In this document: positions 11,656 to 25,449 of the stretch, in pieces
Layout: each line of letters opens with the position of its first letter
Numbering within the stretch: the stretch's first letter is position 1
Assembly: GCF_000002235.5 (NCBI RefSeq)
Contig: NW_022145613.1
Span: 8,177,929-8,241,928 of the forward strand
Source: Strongylocentrotus purpuratus
Taxonomy: Eukaryota; Echinodermata; Echinoidea; Camarodonta; Strongylocentrotidae
Direction of reading: 5' to 3'
Length of the DNA: 64,000 nucleotides
Program-made: the position numbers and the translations under genes
Notes under the pieces: generated by a model
What the model was told of the DNA's origin: nothing
The model's database searches: none
The model's input: the letters and a program-made list of their open reading frames with translations, nothing else

Positions 11656-12130
11656 TGGCTCCAAGGTTCCGAGACATTATTTACACCTAATAATAACATC
11701 CCCATCCCTATGAATTGAACAATAATCTCCAAAGGAAAACAAATCAATTGCGAATCAAGCCAAGTGGAAAGAGGATGAATTGGGATTAAATTGCTTTGTT
11801 AAATATAGCTGCGAAGAGGGACCCATTCAACGTCTAGCTTTCAGAAGAACCAAGTAGGCTTCTGTTTTTATGTGAAGCACAGTAAGGTGGGATAAGGCAT
11901 ACATTTTCTACAGAAAGTCTTTGAAAGCATGGAAAAAGAAAATTACCGGTAGTTTAGTCTACGAAGGTATCAATAGTAGGTCCATGGTTTAACCCAACAA
12001 GTTGACAGTGTATTTGATATATAAAGATTCAGAAATTAAACCCGAATTCGGAAATGACAATTGATTTAAATATGTAGAGTTCATAAATTTGCTTTAGCCT
12101 TTTACGTTGGATTAATTCTTTCTCTTCAAT

Positions 12131-12150
12131 TGGGGGGGGGGGGGGGGGGG
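12131..12150. repeat. Poly-G run
   Basis: A run of about 20 G bases sits in otherwise unique sequence. Nothing gene-like is visible in the surrounding 11656-12860. Confidence 0.85.
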
Positions 12151-12861
12151 TTGTATTTCAAATTAAAAGGTAATGTGTAGCTGACTAATCAAAGAGCTCT
12201 TACACCTATAAATGAGTTCTTAATTTTAGTCTCTACCCATTTCAATTCCCTCTTGGTACAATGAAGAAGACAAACTATTTGAGATGTTATTATCCTTTTC
12301 ACACCAGCTGAATTTGCAGTCATTTTGTATGGCGTTGAAGCAAAAAACTATCAAAAGAAATGGAAATTATCAATGTTAAGAGTCCATCTTGAATCAATAA
12401 GCAATTTCCTGAAGAATAAGTCATTGATTTGAAGAGGTTTATCTTAATTGATGAAGAGAATTTATGATACTTGGACAGATGGTGTATATCTCTATGTTGT
12501 AGGCTGAATTCATTCTCCACTCGCACCAAACTGTATCTACATGTGTATATTTCAGGCTAATATTACTTGCAATTTATAATCTAAAATTTTGAAAATATAA
12601 CATGATCAAAGATTGGTCTTGGAACTGTTTGTGTGGGCAGCTAGATGATTTTTTTTGGCAGAACTAAATCCACAAGAAAAGACTTGATTGACATAATATG
12701 AAGTAAGATTTCAAACACCATTTTGGATCAACACACATTCTTTATCATGATTTTGTTTTTTCAGATTTCTCAGACATAACAAATACCGGTACAATAAAAG
12801 CAAAACCTTCATGAAAAGAAAGAACGCAACCAAGCAACAAGATAGATTCTAAAGAATAAAT

Positions 12862-12876
12862 AGAAGAGAGAAAGAA

Positions 12877-12911
<35 letters not shown>

Positions 12912-12946
12912 AAGCGGGAGAGAGAGAGAGAGAGAGAGAGAGAGAC
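12862..12946. repeat. (GA)n microsatellite, compound
   Basis: GAAA, then (GA)n, then (GACA)n, then (GA)n. The region 12947-13416 next to it has a 71-codon frame (13015-13230) with no recognisable motif, which I leave uncalled. Confidence 0.93.
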
Positions 12947-13416
12947 CAAGGCCCAGGTCCAGAGGCCAGGGGAGTGGTTCATTTTTTGTTGGCACCCGAA
13001 ACCAGGCTACAGGTATGTTTCCTTTAAAATTTCTTATCGAAAGGGGAATAGAAAATATCTTTGAATTCCCAAACCAAAAAGATTCAGCAGGAGTGACATT
13101 GCCTTCCTGCTTGTATGATGCTCTATTTAGCCTGCCATTGCTTACTAAGAGGATTCCTTATCCGATAATTACCGCAATCAAGGACCCTAAATGCATTTGG
13201 AGCTCATGCTTCTTTGAGGCTGCAGCTTGAGTTTTATCCAGCGGTTAGGGAGTAGGCTATACAGTATGAGCATGTAATGACTCGGTTAAAAGGATGTATT
13301 AGGAAATAAATCAAGATTTAGCTGGGGATTGTGGTTTAATCGGAGAAGAGCTGGAGCACCAAGTGGAGTACCGAGGAGCCTAGAGAGGTTTTATTTAGAA
13401 CAGAAAACTATCAACT

Positions 13417-13788
13417 TTAAAGGTAAAGACCAGTTATGGTCATGCGATTGCCTTTTTGAAAGAAACGTTGTGGAATCGATCAGAAAAGGTTGATCATCTA
13501 GCATCTAGCATCTGCAAGGTTCTGGAATCATCAAAATGATAAGAAATTTGGCCCATTCTTCGTAAAGTTACAAGCACTATACACAGAAAGATGTATATGG
13601 AACTACCCTATATCTCTCACAGACCATGAGAGAAACAAATTTACCAAATATATGAATTAGTAGGCGGTTTCGCAAATTTGTTATTATCATTTATTAGTCA
13701 AAACATATTCTTTCACATGATTGGTAATGAGAGCTTCCATTTCATTTTTTGAAATTGGGGCGTTTCCAATACTGGTCTTTACCTTTAA
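13417..13788 (+). mobile_element. TTAA-MITE, subfamily A, full length
   Basis: It begins TTAAAGGTAAAGACCAGT and ends with the inverted copy ACTGGTCTTTACCTTTAA, so the ends are inverted repeats of about 14-20 bases bounded by TTAA. The interior is shared with the copies at 36762-37142 and 49553-49927, including AGAAAGATGTATATGG and GAATTAGTAGGCGGTTT. It has no transposase. TTAA at both borders suggests TTAA target use, as in piggyBac-like elements, but TTAA could also be part of the inverted repeat. Confidence 0.85.
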
Positions 13789-16437
13789 GAGAAAGGGTAC
13801 AGAAACAAGAGAGGCAGAGGAGAGAGAGAGAGAGATAATTCCTTATCTTAACTTTCCGAAAATTAATTCTATAACCATTTCTATACTGCTCTTTCTGTGG
13901 CTACTGCAGCTGTTATTGTCCATATTGAGCTGCACCAAGTATCTTGTTGAATGTTTTTGGGAATTCAAATTGATCTCTTATTATGAAGCAAACATCAACC
14001 TTATCACTGATGATAAATGATATTCTGAACAACAAGAGAGAAGCAGGAAATGGCATTAATTTAGATTTATGCTGCTGGAACATGTTCTATGTAGAATTCC
14101 CCTGATAGATCAGTGCTTATGTAAGGGCTTTATTTCTTTAAAATGTGATTTTAGAGTCCTGTATGAGATGAGACATAATAAGGCCTTTGTATGGCATTCC
14201 ACTGGAGGCTTGCAATGGGATACTAAGCATTACACATTTATCAGACTCTGGAAAAGAGAATAGATGAAAGATGAATGAAGAAAGGATGGATAAGAAGAAT
14301 TAATAGGTTTTGAGCAAATAAAGCAGAGTTAGGGAAGGTCACATAAATTCCTAAGGAGAAAGATAGTTAAATATGCAGAAAGAACAGGAAAGAAGGAAGA
14401 TGGGAACAAAGGATTCGATGGAGGCACGAGTATAACTGCCAAGGTATATAAAGGCAATATATACATATTGTATTAGAAACATATAGGTAGATGTAAAAAT
14501 ATATATAAATATAGATAGATTGATATGATTAGATTCATGGAAAATCTGTTGAACATAGCATCTAAAGTGGAGTTTAGGTCTATTGAGGGAATTAAAGGAT
14601 AGAGAAGAGCAAATATTTTAGGTTTATGAACAATACAATGTACTTTAAAGCCCAGAGAGTTGCAAACAAATAGGAAATGTATATCAACATTTATTACAGG
14701 AAAAAACCCTTTTGAAGCCTTTTGAAGGTGCTGAATTATCTTGGTTTTTGTTGATATTCATGCAGGGTACACGTGTACTAAGTGACATAATAGAGAAAAC
14801 ATAGTAACTTACAGATACTGCCAACTCCATTTTAATAGATCATGAAAAAAAAAAAAAAAAATGAATTGTTCAGTTTAGCAAAGGCAGACTGAACTTTGTG
14901 ATTTGGCACCATTACAAGTAGAAGATTACTACAGGAGTGGCAGATAAATTGCTGCCATAGAAATAGTTGTAGGATAGTAATAATAGAAAGGAGTGCTGGT
15001 AACTGGTAATAGTAGTCATGGATATTGTCAGCATTGTATCCAAAATTGCTATTCAAAAGAGAGATGGAATGTGATATGGGAATGTGAATTGATATATTGT
15101 GTACCAGTACTAGTTGATCTTTTAAAATGGGTCTTAATGGCAAGTTAAAGGTAATTTGAAGTCGCAAATTGTGTGAACATTTCAAAGTTCCTTGTTGTAT
15201 CTTTCACGTCTTTGTAACTTTCAATTATGAATGAGAGCTGTATTATAGTTTCCATACATTTGCAGTTATTCAGACAATTGATATAATTTCATACTATAAA
15301 ATATATTATACAATGTACTTGCATTGTTCTTAAGTCAATAGGGATAAGGTACATTTTTTTGTTGCTGTCTAAAATATACATAAAATGCAAACATATCTGT
15401 ATACTAGTATTTGGTTCTTAATTTCACATAATTCATGTAAAGGAAAGGATTAACAGTTACTCTCTCTCCTACATAAGCAGGCTTTTAAATAATTATTTGC
15501 ACAACCCTTCCAAGTAGAGTGCATCACTTTCCCCTTAAGCCAAGTCTGAAGGGGCGGTATTGTCACAAAAAATGCAAGTCTTGAGTTTGTTTTACTAGAT
15601 TAAATACTTGAAGTGCTCTTCAGTGGATTATTTGCAGAAGGATGTTGTAGCAACCGAACTGTGAACCTCTTTCAATCCATTAAGAGTGAAATCACATTGA
15701 TTGTTTGCAGAGTGAATTAATTGCTAGTTTGCATAGAGGGGGAACACTTGAGGTGATAGAAAGAAGGAAACATGTTTCAATCTGTTACAGAATGTGTGTA
15801 GAGCTCTAGAGCTATGGCTGTGGTTTAGGAATTAATAGAAGATCTATACAGCTTAATCCTTCATGTGACCAATCTTTAAGAATACCAGGCATCATTAGAA
15901 GGTAAGATTCGTTCATGAAACATTTCAGGTGCATTTTTCAACAGTTATTTTCTAGAACAGTCATAGAGAATATTAATAAGAGAGAAAAAACAAAATAGTT
16001 GCAGCAAACTTGTCAATGATTTTTTTTCTCTTGCAATGTTCCATTCCTGTAACTTGTAAGATGTGAATAAGATTGCAGTGTAAAGCAAATTTTAACGATT
16101 TCCTGATTAGGATGACATTGCTGTAAACAAATATCCTAATTTGATTTCTTGAATATTTTTTTAGGAGAATTTACATTCAATTTTTTGATTGATTGCATTA
16201 AACTGTTTGGTTGTGACACAGAATCTGTTTAATAGTATAACATGAAGGTATTGGTTTATTACATAAGTATATTGTTAATATAATTTTTTAGGTATAAATA
16301 AAAAGTTTCATTTCATTCATTTCCACTTCTCATAAAAAGTTAAATTTAATTACTGTCACTTCCTTGGTTTAAAGTGATACCTGAAATAATCTTATAGGGG
16401 AATACCTTTCAGATAAAATTTTCGATGCTGTGACTTT
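13789..16437. other. No gene recognised
   Basis: AT-rich unique sequence with short AT-dinucleotide stretches near 14460-14520. The frames are under 120 codons and without motifs. Nothing else stands out. Confidence 0.5.
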
Positions 16438-16502
16438 AGAGAGAGAGAGAGAGAGAGAGAGAAAGAAAGAAAGAGAGAGAGAGGGGGAAGGGGGAGGGGA
16501 AG
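16438..16502. repeat. (GA)n / (GGGA)n microsatellite
   Basis: A short GA dinucleotide run passes into GAAA and then GGGGA-rich purine sequence. The region that follows, 16620-16800, is less AT-rich than its surroundings and could be a conserved noncoding element, though this is untested. Confidence 0.9.
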
Positions 16503-17337
16503 AACATGGTATGCTTTTTACATGCATCCAAAATATAGTGAGTATAAAGAAATATTCAATTCAAGTGATTACATGCCTGATCTCAGGTGACAGAAAAAGT
16601 GCATGATCATTACTCAGCGATCAGAAATGTCAAAATGCTTCAAATATAGCCATCAAACACATATTTTATCGCTCGAGTCTCACCGTGACCAAGTGAAAAT
16701 TGTGGCTGGATGATTTTGATTAGTACCGACACATCAGGAGAGAGGCTATATCCTGACGGGCCAGAATTAATGATCGGAAGCTGTTAGCAGACCTTAAGTT
16801 GTTTTTTACAAACTTTTCACACCCTGACTGTCAGTTCACTAGACCTACAAGCATAGTGTGATTGAATCTGTAATACAAAATAGGAAGAAGTTTGTACTAT
16901 GGTGGAATTTATTGACTCGGGATGTAAAAAATTGACCTCAATTTCTAAGCTTATCATAACAAGCATAATTTGAAGATGTCAGAATCTGCAGTAATGACAG
17001 AATTACATATTACAGAACTGATGTGCATGTTTAAAATGGAACAATTACCTGCTGATGGGTACCCATGTCGTTATGATGAAATGCAGTGTGTTGAATTTGT
17101 ACTAATTTTAGAGGTATTTCAGCATATATTATTAATGTTTGTATCACAAGAAATCTAAATTTGGTTTTTACATAATTTAGGTGGAACTACATTTTAAAAA
17201 ACTGAACGGAAGGAAAATATCAGATGTTATTGAATGCCAAATATGTGAGATAGAAAATGACTAAATTCTTATTTAAAATGCAGAATGATTTTAGAAGTCC
17301 TGCACTTGATGAATCTAGCCTTTAACATTATAGAACT

Positions 17338-17775
17338 ATCTTTATCTTTCATTTTTTCCTTTGCATCACAACATTTTGACAAACTAATTTGTAGGCTTGA
17401 CTACATGTAAATATTGGCAGCAGAACCCATCTTGGGTCCAAATGTAAGAGACAGTTATTAACTAATTTTCTATGAAAACCAGCTGTAAAATGTTATATAT
17501 TATCAATTTTTTTTCTCTTTAAGAGGTGGAAAAACCATCTCACATTTTAGTAATTGGGCAGAATTATTTAAAAAGTGTAATTACCATTTCAAGATTGAAG
17601 CTGTAGGCCTATGTTTATCTTTCAAACATTTCTTTGCCTCACAAAATGTTGGCAAACTAATTTGTAGACGTGACTAGATGTAAATATTGGCTGCTAAACC
17701 CCTCTTGGGTCCCAATTCAAGAGAGACTGGGATAAACTGATATTCCATGAAACACGAATGAAAATGCCATCATAA
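17338..17775 (+). repeat. Imperfect tandem duplication, about 270-bp period
   Basis: The segment around 17338-17500 recurs at about 17605-17775. Shared words include CAAACTAATTTGTAG, GATGTAAATATTGGC (TGTAAATATTGGC in the first copy) and CTTGGGTCC. The copies differ at many positions, so the duplication is old. It has no coding potential. Confidence 0.7.
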
Positions 17776-18404
17776 AATTATTAAATGTCATATCAATTTT
17801 TATCCAAGGGGTAGAATAGCACGTCACAGCCTAATTAGTGTGGTCGGAAAAAGTGTATGTGAACTTTTAGAAATTGATTTCAGCATTATGTTTTTGGACG
17901 CTAGTGTGGAAGCATTTGGTCAGTATATAGTTCAAATTTGTCATAGGGCAAACTTACACAAACATCCTGTGGTCAGTTTATTCATTGATCCCACCAGAAT
18001 ATTGTAATGCCCTGGTAAAGCAATGAAGAATTATGGCATAATGCCTTATAGAAAAACATGCTCATATTTTCAAAAGAGCAATGACCACTTCTTGTATCCT
18101 TAAACAAATTTAAAGGTCAGTTAGAATTAACTTTGAATCATATTTTAAATATCAATGTATTCCTATGAAAGTTAGGAAGTATGTCCATTAAAATATATTT
18201 TTTACCTAAATGTTCATTATGAGACAAGAAGATGCAAAAATGAATATATTAAATCATAAATCAAACTTGTTTTGCACATCTTCTATGTGACTACAAAAAA
18301 CAGGTGTATGTTTACTTATAAAGAAACCAGGGGACCTACAACTGCACGTCCTGTCTGAGAGACATCGTTACTCAGTGGTTGAAGACTCCTCATTATCAAA
18401 GGGA

Positions 18405-18483
18405 CTTCGGTTTCAACTAAGTTTTGAACCAAGAACCTCCAGTATAATTCCAAGACTGCTCTCGCCACTGACCATTCATGCTT
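18405..18483 (-). repeat. Possible tRNA-derived SINE head
   Basis: On the reverse strand a box A-like GGTCAGTGGCGAGAGC is followed about 35 bases later by a box B-like GGTTCAAAAC. This is the spacing of a tRNA-type RNA polymerase III promoter. It does not fold into a full tRNA that I can trace, so a SINE fragment is more likely than a tRNA gene. Confidence 0.35.
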
Positions 18484-19060
18484 CATCAAAATATATCTCT
18501 CTCTTATATCAAAGAAGGGAACTTTCTTTAATCTGATGTATGTTCTGTTGCCAAATATACATCATCTAAATAGACACTTCCTCAGAGTACATCGCCAATA
18601 TCAGTCCCACGTATTAAGAATTTTGGCAAGGAAATTGCGGCTTCCGAGTTTACGTTCTTGTGACCCCAATCAGATTCCTAGGTGATTTTGCCAATTAGGG
18701 TTTGCAGAATCAAGACATCATCATAGATCAACTTCATTTCTTGTATCCTGTGACCATCCATGAAGGTCATTGCGATAGGGAACAACTATTTTTAAACTTA
18801 AACTGTTTACTCCTGTTTTTGAAAGAATTTACTGGTTTTAATTTGGACAGTGGCTTGTAGGGATATGTCCATGGTACAAGTTGAGTGATATGAAAGGTCT
18901 ATATCGATGAGCAAGGTGTTTATTCCAGAAATAGTTCCTGAATATAAATTTAGTTTGAGGTGGTGTAGGGAGGGAGGTTGATGGACATGTGTACTAGATT
19001 TTTGCATGAGATGAAGAAGATAGATGTAGAAGATAGATTTTGTTATGCCTTGAAATAATA
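18484..19060. other. No gene recognised
   Basis: Unique sequence. The 18600-18730 portion is of balanced composition and might be conserved noncoding DNA; there is no other signal. Confidence 0.4.
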
Positions 19061-19068
19061 TTCAGTGT

Positions 19069-19255
19069 GGGGGGGGGGGGGGAGGAATATGAGAGACAGG
19101 GATAGTGAGAGAAACTAGGAGAAGAGAGAGGATGAATGGAAAGAGGGAAGGGGTAGAGTAAGAGAGACGGAGAGAGAGACAGGGAGAGAGAGAGAGACAG
19201 GGAGAGAGAGGGAGACAGGGAGGGAGGGAGGGAGGGAGGGAGGGAGGGAGGGAGG

Positions 19256-19301
<46 letters not shown>

Positions 19302-19314
19302 CGGGGGGGGGGGG
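19069..19314. repeat. Poly-G, (GA)n and (GGGA)n compound repeat
   Basis: A G run (about 19069-19082) and purine sequence lead into about 11 GGGA tetramers (19217-19260), then a pure GA run, then poly-G interrupted by one C (to about 19314). It is one of the longest G-rich purine tracts in the window. The reverse-strand serine/proline frames are repeat artefacts. Confidence 0.95.
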
Positions 19315-22300
19315 CAGTTTGAAAAGTTAGACAAAATCCAGTGCAGAATTTCATGTTTTCAAACCTAAAACTATTTTATCTCCTTGCGGAACTGCAACTA
19401 GAAATTAATTTTTCCCCATTTTTATTTCATGACACATCACAAACTTCTTCCTCTTCCGTTCAGGACAAAAATTCCTTCAGGCTTCTTCTTACACTTTTAT
19501 TTTTCCGACCCAGTTTTTCTGACTCCATAACAAGTCAGCATGCAGTGACTGGTCTTAATATAAAATGTTCATTTTCATGTGGCAAGTTTCAGTCATCCCC
19601 TCTTGTTAACACATCTCTCAACAATGCCCTCTAGCTATTTCAATGCCAACAATACAGGCATTTAAATTGCTAAACTTTTAACATTTCCCTTGCCAGCTAT
19701 CTCTCCAGGGGATGTCTCTGTTTAACCTCAGATCAGATAGAATCAAAATCAAATTATCCCAAGTCCCGCAAGTTTTTTGATGCGTTCAGCGCGATAACTC
19801 TCTCCCGTCCCAGCGGGGCGTCTACCTCGCTAAATTATCTCCCAAGAGGTATTTTGTGAGAGAAAATTAGGAATTTTGACGGAAAGTGCATGATTTTGAT
19901 ACTTTATAGAGAAAATTTTTCGTCATTTTTGGGGAAAGTGAGAAGATTGCCTGCTGTGTTGTCCTTTCTAGATCGTGTCTCACCAGAATTTTAAACTTCC
20001 TGTACTTGTCCTAGTACCCCTTGACCATTTAATTGAAATCTTGAATTTTTACAAAATGTGTTTGATACATAAATTATGATAATTTATCAAAGTACTTTCT
20101 GCAGTTTATTTGGCCCTGTCTTATATATGCACTTGTGATGAAGTTCAAATTAGATCTGGAGATTTCCTCCTTTAAGAAAAAAAAATTTGCACTTCGTTCA
20201 CTAAAAAATGCCAGAAAAAAATTAGCTGAAAGTGTTTTAGATATGAAAAGTCTGATGAAAGTACACTGTACATGAACCTTGTACATTATTCTTTGACACT
20301 AGATTTTAAAGTTTGTAGACATCCTGTAACTTGCCCTTCATTCATTCTGATTTTAATTGTTAGTGAATGGAGTACCATGTTAAATTTTTAGTAATAATAT
20401 ACCAAAGCACTTTCCAAACAGTATTTTCAGATGTATAGGCCTACATATATTTTTGTTGGCTGTCTTTATCTTTCCTGCTTCCTAATTTGAGTATTGAGTG
20501 GAAAATATAAAAATTGATCTTGCTGAAATATGTCAGCTATAGAAGAAAAAAATATTTTCTCATTTCCTTGCATATGATGCATGTTGTGTTTTTGAAAGAA
20601 AAGAAGCTTATTGAAATTAATTGAAGATTAATGAATCATCTTCAAAACTAATTAAAAGTAATAATGTCATCGCTTAGCCGATAGCATAATCAGCAATCAG
20701 AGAATATCTCCCTAAAAGCATCTTCTGCTGATGAACATCACTAGCAACTGCTGAAACTTCCAGTATCTGTCAATCTCCCCATCCAGACTACCAAAATTCA
20801 TTGTATAGTGCTATATGAAAACTGTATCTATAATTATAAATAATTCAAACTTTATTCTTGTCCGAACAACATAGAGGGAAATGCATATTTGAACATTGCC
20901 TCAAGTGAAAACTAGATAGAGACTCTAGGTCCCGTTCTCATCTGGACGTGTTATCGTACATAACAGTATGCAGGCAGGATTTATCGTGAGTGTTCACCGA
21001 TCATTGGCCACCTTCCTTCAATGTCAAATGACCCCTTCAAAACTAGTTCCGTTTACAACGTTTCTTTGTACTATGTTATCCGGTGTGTATGCCCCCTTCG
21101 CTATACAATGCTTCTTAAAATAACGTTTATTTATATACAGTAAGTTTCATATACCGGTACATTTTGTCAAGTCTAAACAAGATACATGACATCAGAGCTC
21201 CCACAAAGATTACATAGCTGTGCAAAACAATTCAAGTTGAAAAATACAAGACATCTCCAGCGAGGCATATATTACTTAGGTTTGATGTTGATCTTCTAGC
21301 ACTTAATGTTTTCCATGACACTGAGAGAAGACCTTGATGTTGATGGAGAGTCTACATGACAGACCGACTGGTTTATCAGATCGTAACTGTCAAAGTGAAG
21401 GGGAACCCTAAGCCTTCAGCCTGACTTATGGGTATTGTCAGTCTTGCTTCTTAATTTCCTGCCGAACTGGAGTTTTCATAATTGTACGTGATTTCCGTCA
21501 CATCCCATTTCTGCAGCAGACTCTGTTTCCAGCATGTGAGGTATGTTCTGAAATTTTCCTTTCTCTTTTCTATCTTTGAGGCTGAACTCTAGGGGTGAGA
21601 TAGACCATGGACCTACATGGATAGGTCCACCTCTTAAGACTATTTTAGAATACTACATCAGGATGGATGGAATTATACTCTTCCCTTTCCAATGCAAAGT
21701 GGTACAAATTTGTAGGTCCTAATTGAAGACATATTTTCATTTTGGTAGTACACAGAACGTTCAGATGAAACTTCTTGTTTATAATTACTTGTTTATATAG
21801 TCTCATATTATGCCATTTGTACATGTATGTTCCCTGCAGATATGTTGTTTGAACTTTGGGGTTGGGCTAGGAGTGTCCATCAGTATATTCCAATCTTTAG
21901 CCATGCCTATAATTAATGTGCACATGCTGCAAATGCATTTATTATTGTTTTGATTTTCAGTAAATATTTGCACTCTTTCTGTCTTTTTCTTTTCTATTCG
22001 CTATTTTGAACAAGCGCAAATCATTGCTATCTGAATATCCTTCCAAAATATTTTATGACCATCATGCATAATATTAAAAGATGTTATAGATTATAGATAG
22101 AAAGATTAAAAAACATAATCAATAACATTACAAAGTAACAGAACTGTCTTGCATTCTAGTGACAGCACCGGGGCTGTTTTATGGTCATGATTGTACTTAT
22201 ATATCATCATTTGATATTTATCAACTGTTTATGTTTTACGACGGGAGATGGCATCTCCGTTTTCCTTTTCACAATTTCCTTGTTTATAACTTCTTGACCT

Positions 22301-23040
22301 TATTTTGTGTCAGTTGAATATTAATTGACCATTTAGATGTGTCTGTTTTGTAGGAAGGAAAGGCATTTTATCTTATTTATTGGATAATTTTGGTTGAAAT
22401 TTCTAAACCTTTGTTTCCTGTGCTGTAAACAAAGCGATCGGATGGTGTAGTCAGTGGTCATAAACACTGATTTTATGATGGGCTTTGTGGTTAACTTGGC
22501 TTTTAACTTGCTTACAGGATTCTGCATTTATGCCATATTGTTATTCTAGACATTTTCGCTGTTTAGTTATTATTTGAATATTTATGTCAGTCATATGTTA
22601 CATAATTTTTCACTGTCTTGGTTGTTAAATATACAATCATTGAGGTGTAAAAAGATATTTTAAAAAGTCCAGGGACACATACAATTGGGCTAAATATCTC
22701 ATTACATCCGAGTCAAAAGAATATCACAAAATTTGAACTATTACAAGTTTATAAACTTCATAACTTTCTCATTCTTTAATTGCCAGGTTTTTCTCAAAGA
22801 TAATCTGTGTGCATCACTTACACCAATATGATGCCAGCTAGAGTGGACTTCCCCTTTAAGTTATTCCCTTTAACAGTTATATTCCGGACATGTCGGATAC
22901 ATGTATGTGCTGTAACTATATTATTCCATGAAGGATGTTGGAAAGCACAAAAGTCTGAGAAATGAGGAGGTGGTGTGTGGTTGGGAATCCTGTCTGATGA
23001 AATTACAGAACAGGATTTAGGTGTGGAATTCATCTTTGTT
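19315..23040. other. No gene recognised
   Basis: Unique AT-rich DNA. A CpG-containing, less AT-rich stretch at 19740-19860 and another at 20930-21120 are candidate conserved noncoding elements on composition alone. A 20-bp hairpin GGACCTACATGGATAGGTCC lies near 21610-21630. Frames are short and motif-free. Confidence 0.45.
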
Positions 23041-23069
23041 GCCGTCTTCTTCTCGTTCTTGTTCTTGGC

Positions 23070-23233
23070 CTCCTCCTCCTCCTTCTTCTTCTTCTTCTTC
23101 TTCTTCTTCTTCTTTTTCTCAATTTGTTCATGTTCTTCTCGTTCTTGTTCTTCTTAGTTCAATCTTATTCTTCTCTGTCTTCTTAATTCTTTCTCTTTCT
23201 TCTTTCTTCTTTCTTCTTTCTTCTTTCTTCTCC
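23070..23233. repeat. (TTC)n / (TTCTTTC)n pyrimidine tract
   Basis: A CTT trinucleotide run (about 23080-23115) is followed by a CTT-rich stretch and a TTCTTTC array (about 23196-23232). The phenylalanine and serine runs it would encode are repeat artefacts. Confidence 0.92.
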
Positions 23234-24614
23234 TCTCCTTCTTCTCAATATTATAATTTTGGCATGATTATGATTACCTAATTAATTGGTAGCTAATTCT
23301 AAACATTTCTCATGTAGCCACATTCAAGCAGTAGGTAGGGGTTGGGTAGTAACCACTTTCATAAAAAAAAAGGATCATAAGTTGTCTCTCTTTGACACTA
23401 ATCTCTACTTAATTAATATCTAAATATCTCTGTTGCAGGCATCTTAAGAAGGGCAGTGGTATTATTGGCATTTGCAAGGATGATGAACACAAAAGAAGAA
23501 ATTGTCACCCTGCGGTTGTGGTTTTTTGTTGTTGTCTATATTTCAGGAGCCAAATATTTTCCTTCATTTATTTCATACAAAGAGGAATGAAAGATGGTGA
23601 TTAATGATGTTTGTGTGCTCAAAGGACACAGGAAGTAAAGGTGGTGAAGAAAAGAAATAGGATTTGAGACATAATAGATTTTGAATGAATAGTGATGTTG
23701 ACGTATGTATACGTGCCATGCGATATTGAATGGGTATGTTCAATTCAGGTGATTAATGGCTATGTGTCAGGTGGGTTTTAAGAAATCAGCTGATATAGAA
23801 AGCATTTGGTGACAGGCCCTTTCCGGAAGAAATAAAGAGTAAGAGAAAGGAGCTAGATATAGAGAGGTTGATGATGAAGAATTAGGAAAGCGAAACAATG
23901 GGGAGGAAGAAAATGAGGGGAAAAAAGAGTAAGGTAGCAGAAAATGAGAGGACAAAATAAAAGAGTTATGAAAAATAACCTGATATTTTTATTTAAAAGC
24001 AATCCTGATGATTGGATGTAAATGTATCATCGGATATTATGCAATGATATTAAACTATCCTAAATGTTTGAATATTAGTTAATTCTACCTCCCCACAATA
24101 TACTATTATTGTAAGGTACAGGTCAGTGTGAAGAATATCCTTCCTGGTGTTATCTTTTATATTTTGGGTTCTCCGTCTGAAAGCCTTGAATTTTATTTTT
24201 GTACAAAAAAGCTTTTTGGTCAGATTCTGAAGTTTTAGGATTCTTTTTGGGTCTCTTCACTAGAAGTACAATAAACAGCAGAATAGACATGCCATTTGCC
24301 TTCCAGACATCCAAATGATAGTTTAGGCAAGCCAATTTGGTTGGTTCATATCCCAATTTTATACTCAGTGCTGTCTTGTTCCTGGTTTAAACAAAATAAT
24401 TCTTTCAGAAGACTGTTTGTTACTGTCAGACTGGCTAGTTGAAATATGTTTGTCCAAAAGTTTCCATTTGGCGGCGCCAGGACTAAGCCCCACATTAAAG
24501 ACTGGATGAGTGTAGAGTGAGCCTGGATTACTTGGAATCTTTAATGGACAATTCCAAGTGCAACTGTTAGATGATTATCCCTCTTGTGTCTTTTGAAAGA
24601 TGTGAGTAGTCAGT

Positions 24615-24616
<2 letters not shown>
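23234..24616. other. No gene recognised
   Basis: Unique AT-rich sequence with purine-rich patches at 23830-23960. No supported feature. Confidence 0.5.
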
Positions 24617-24652
<36 letters not shown>

Positions 24653-24706
24653 GGATGTGGAGGGGGAGGGAGAGAGATTGAGAAACAGGGAGGGAGAAGA
24701 GATAGA

Positions 24707-24740
<34 letters not shown>
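24617..24740. repeat. (GA)n microsatellite, compound
   Basis: Two GA dinucleotide runs are separated by GGGA- and GGGGGA-rich purine sequence. Confidence 0.94.
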
Positions 24741-25117
24741 ACACAGAAATGTTAGAATGCAAGAGTGAAAAAGGAGTGTAAACAGAGAGCAAGAGTAAAT
24801 GTGCAACAACAGAAGTGACAGATGGATTTTAAGACATTTAAAGTGCTGATAAATACCCTTTCTGATCTACTAAAAGGTTTCTGTGGTTTAAAAATATCAC
24901 ATATGTACTTTGTTGTGATCACCTAAGATATTTCCCCCTGTCAATGTGTTTCTTGATAACAAACGAAGCAAAAAAGGCAGGTTTTTTCTTATTTTCGCTC
25001 ATACCTTGATAACCCCATAGGTTATTGTATGGGGTTGAACAGTTTTAAAAAGTATATTTTAAAGTCTAGCTAATTGTGGTAGTTGCTTGCTTTTGTTATT
25101 AAAAAAATGCTGTACTT

Positions 25118-25449
25118 TTGAAGATGAAAGAGTGACAAATGATGATTATCGATCAATATTCTGTCCTTTGGCCAGAGTTCCCACCGGTCACCATTTGTTT
25201 ACACGTGTTGGGTAACCGTACTCTGGAAAACTGAACATGTCTTATATAATAACCAATGAACATATTGTAAACTTTTTACAGGGAAATTTGATCTTGAAGA
25301 TGAAAAAGTGACCAATGATGATTGTCGATTGATATTCTGTTCTTTGGCCGGAGTTCAAATGGGTCACCCTTGGTTTACACGTGTTTACATCGCATATATA
25401 ATAACCAATGAACGTATTGTAAACTTTCTACATGGAAATTTAATTGATC
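25118..25449 (+). repeat. Tandem duplication, about 170-bp units
   Basis: Units at 25118-25292 and 25293-25449 share TTGAAGATGAAA, AATGATGATT, TTTACACGTGTT and ATAATAACCAATGAAC in order. The second unit lacks a few tens of bases present in the first. It carries no coding signal. Confidence 0.82.
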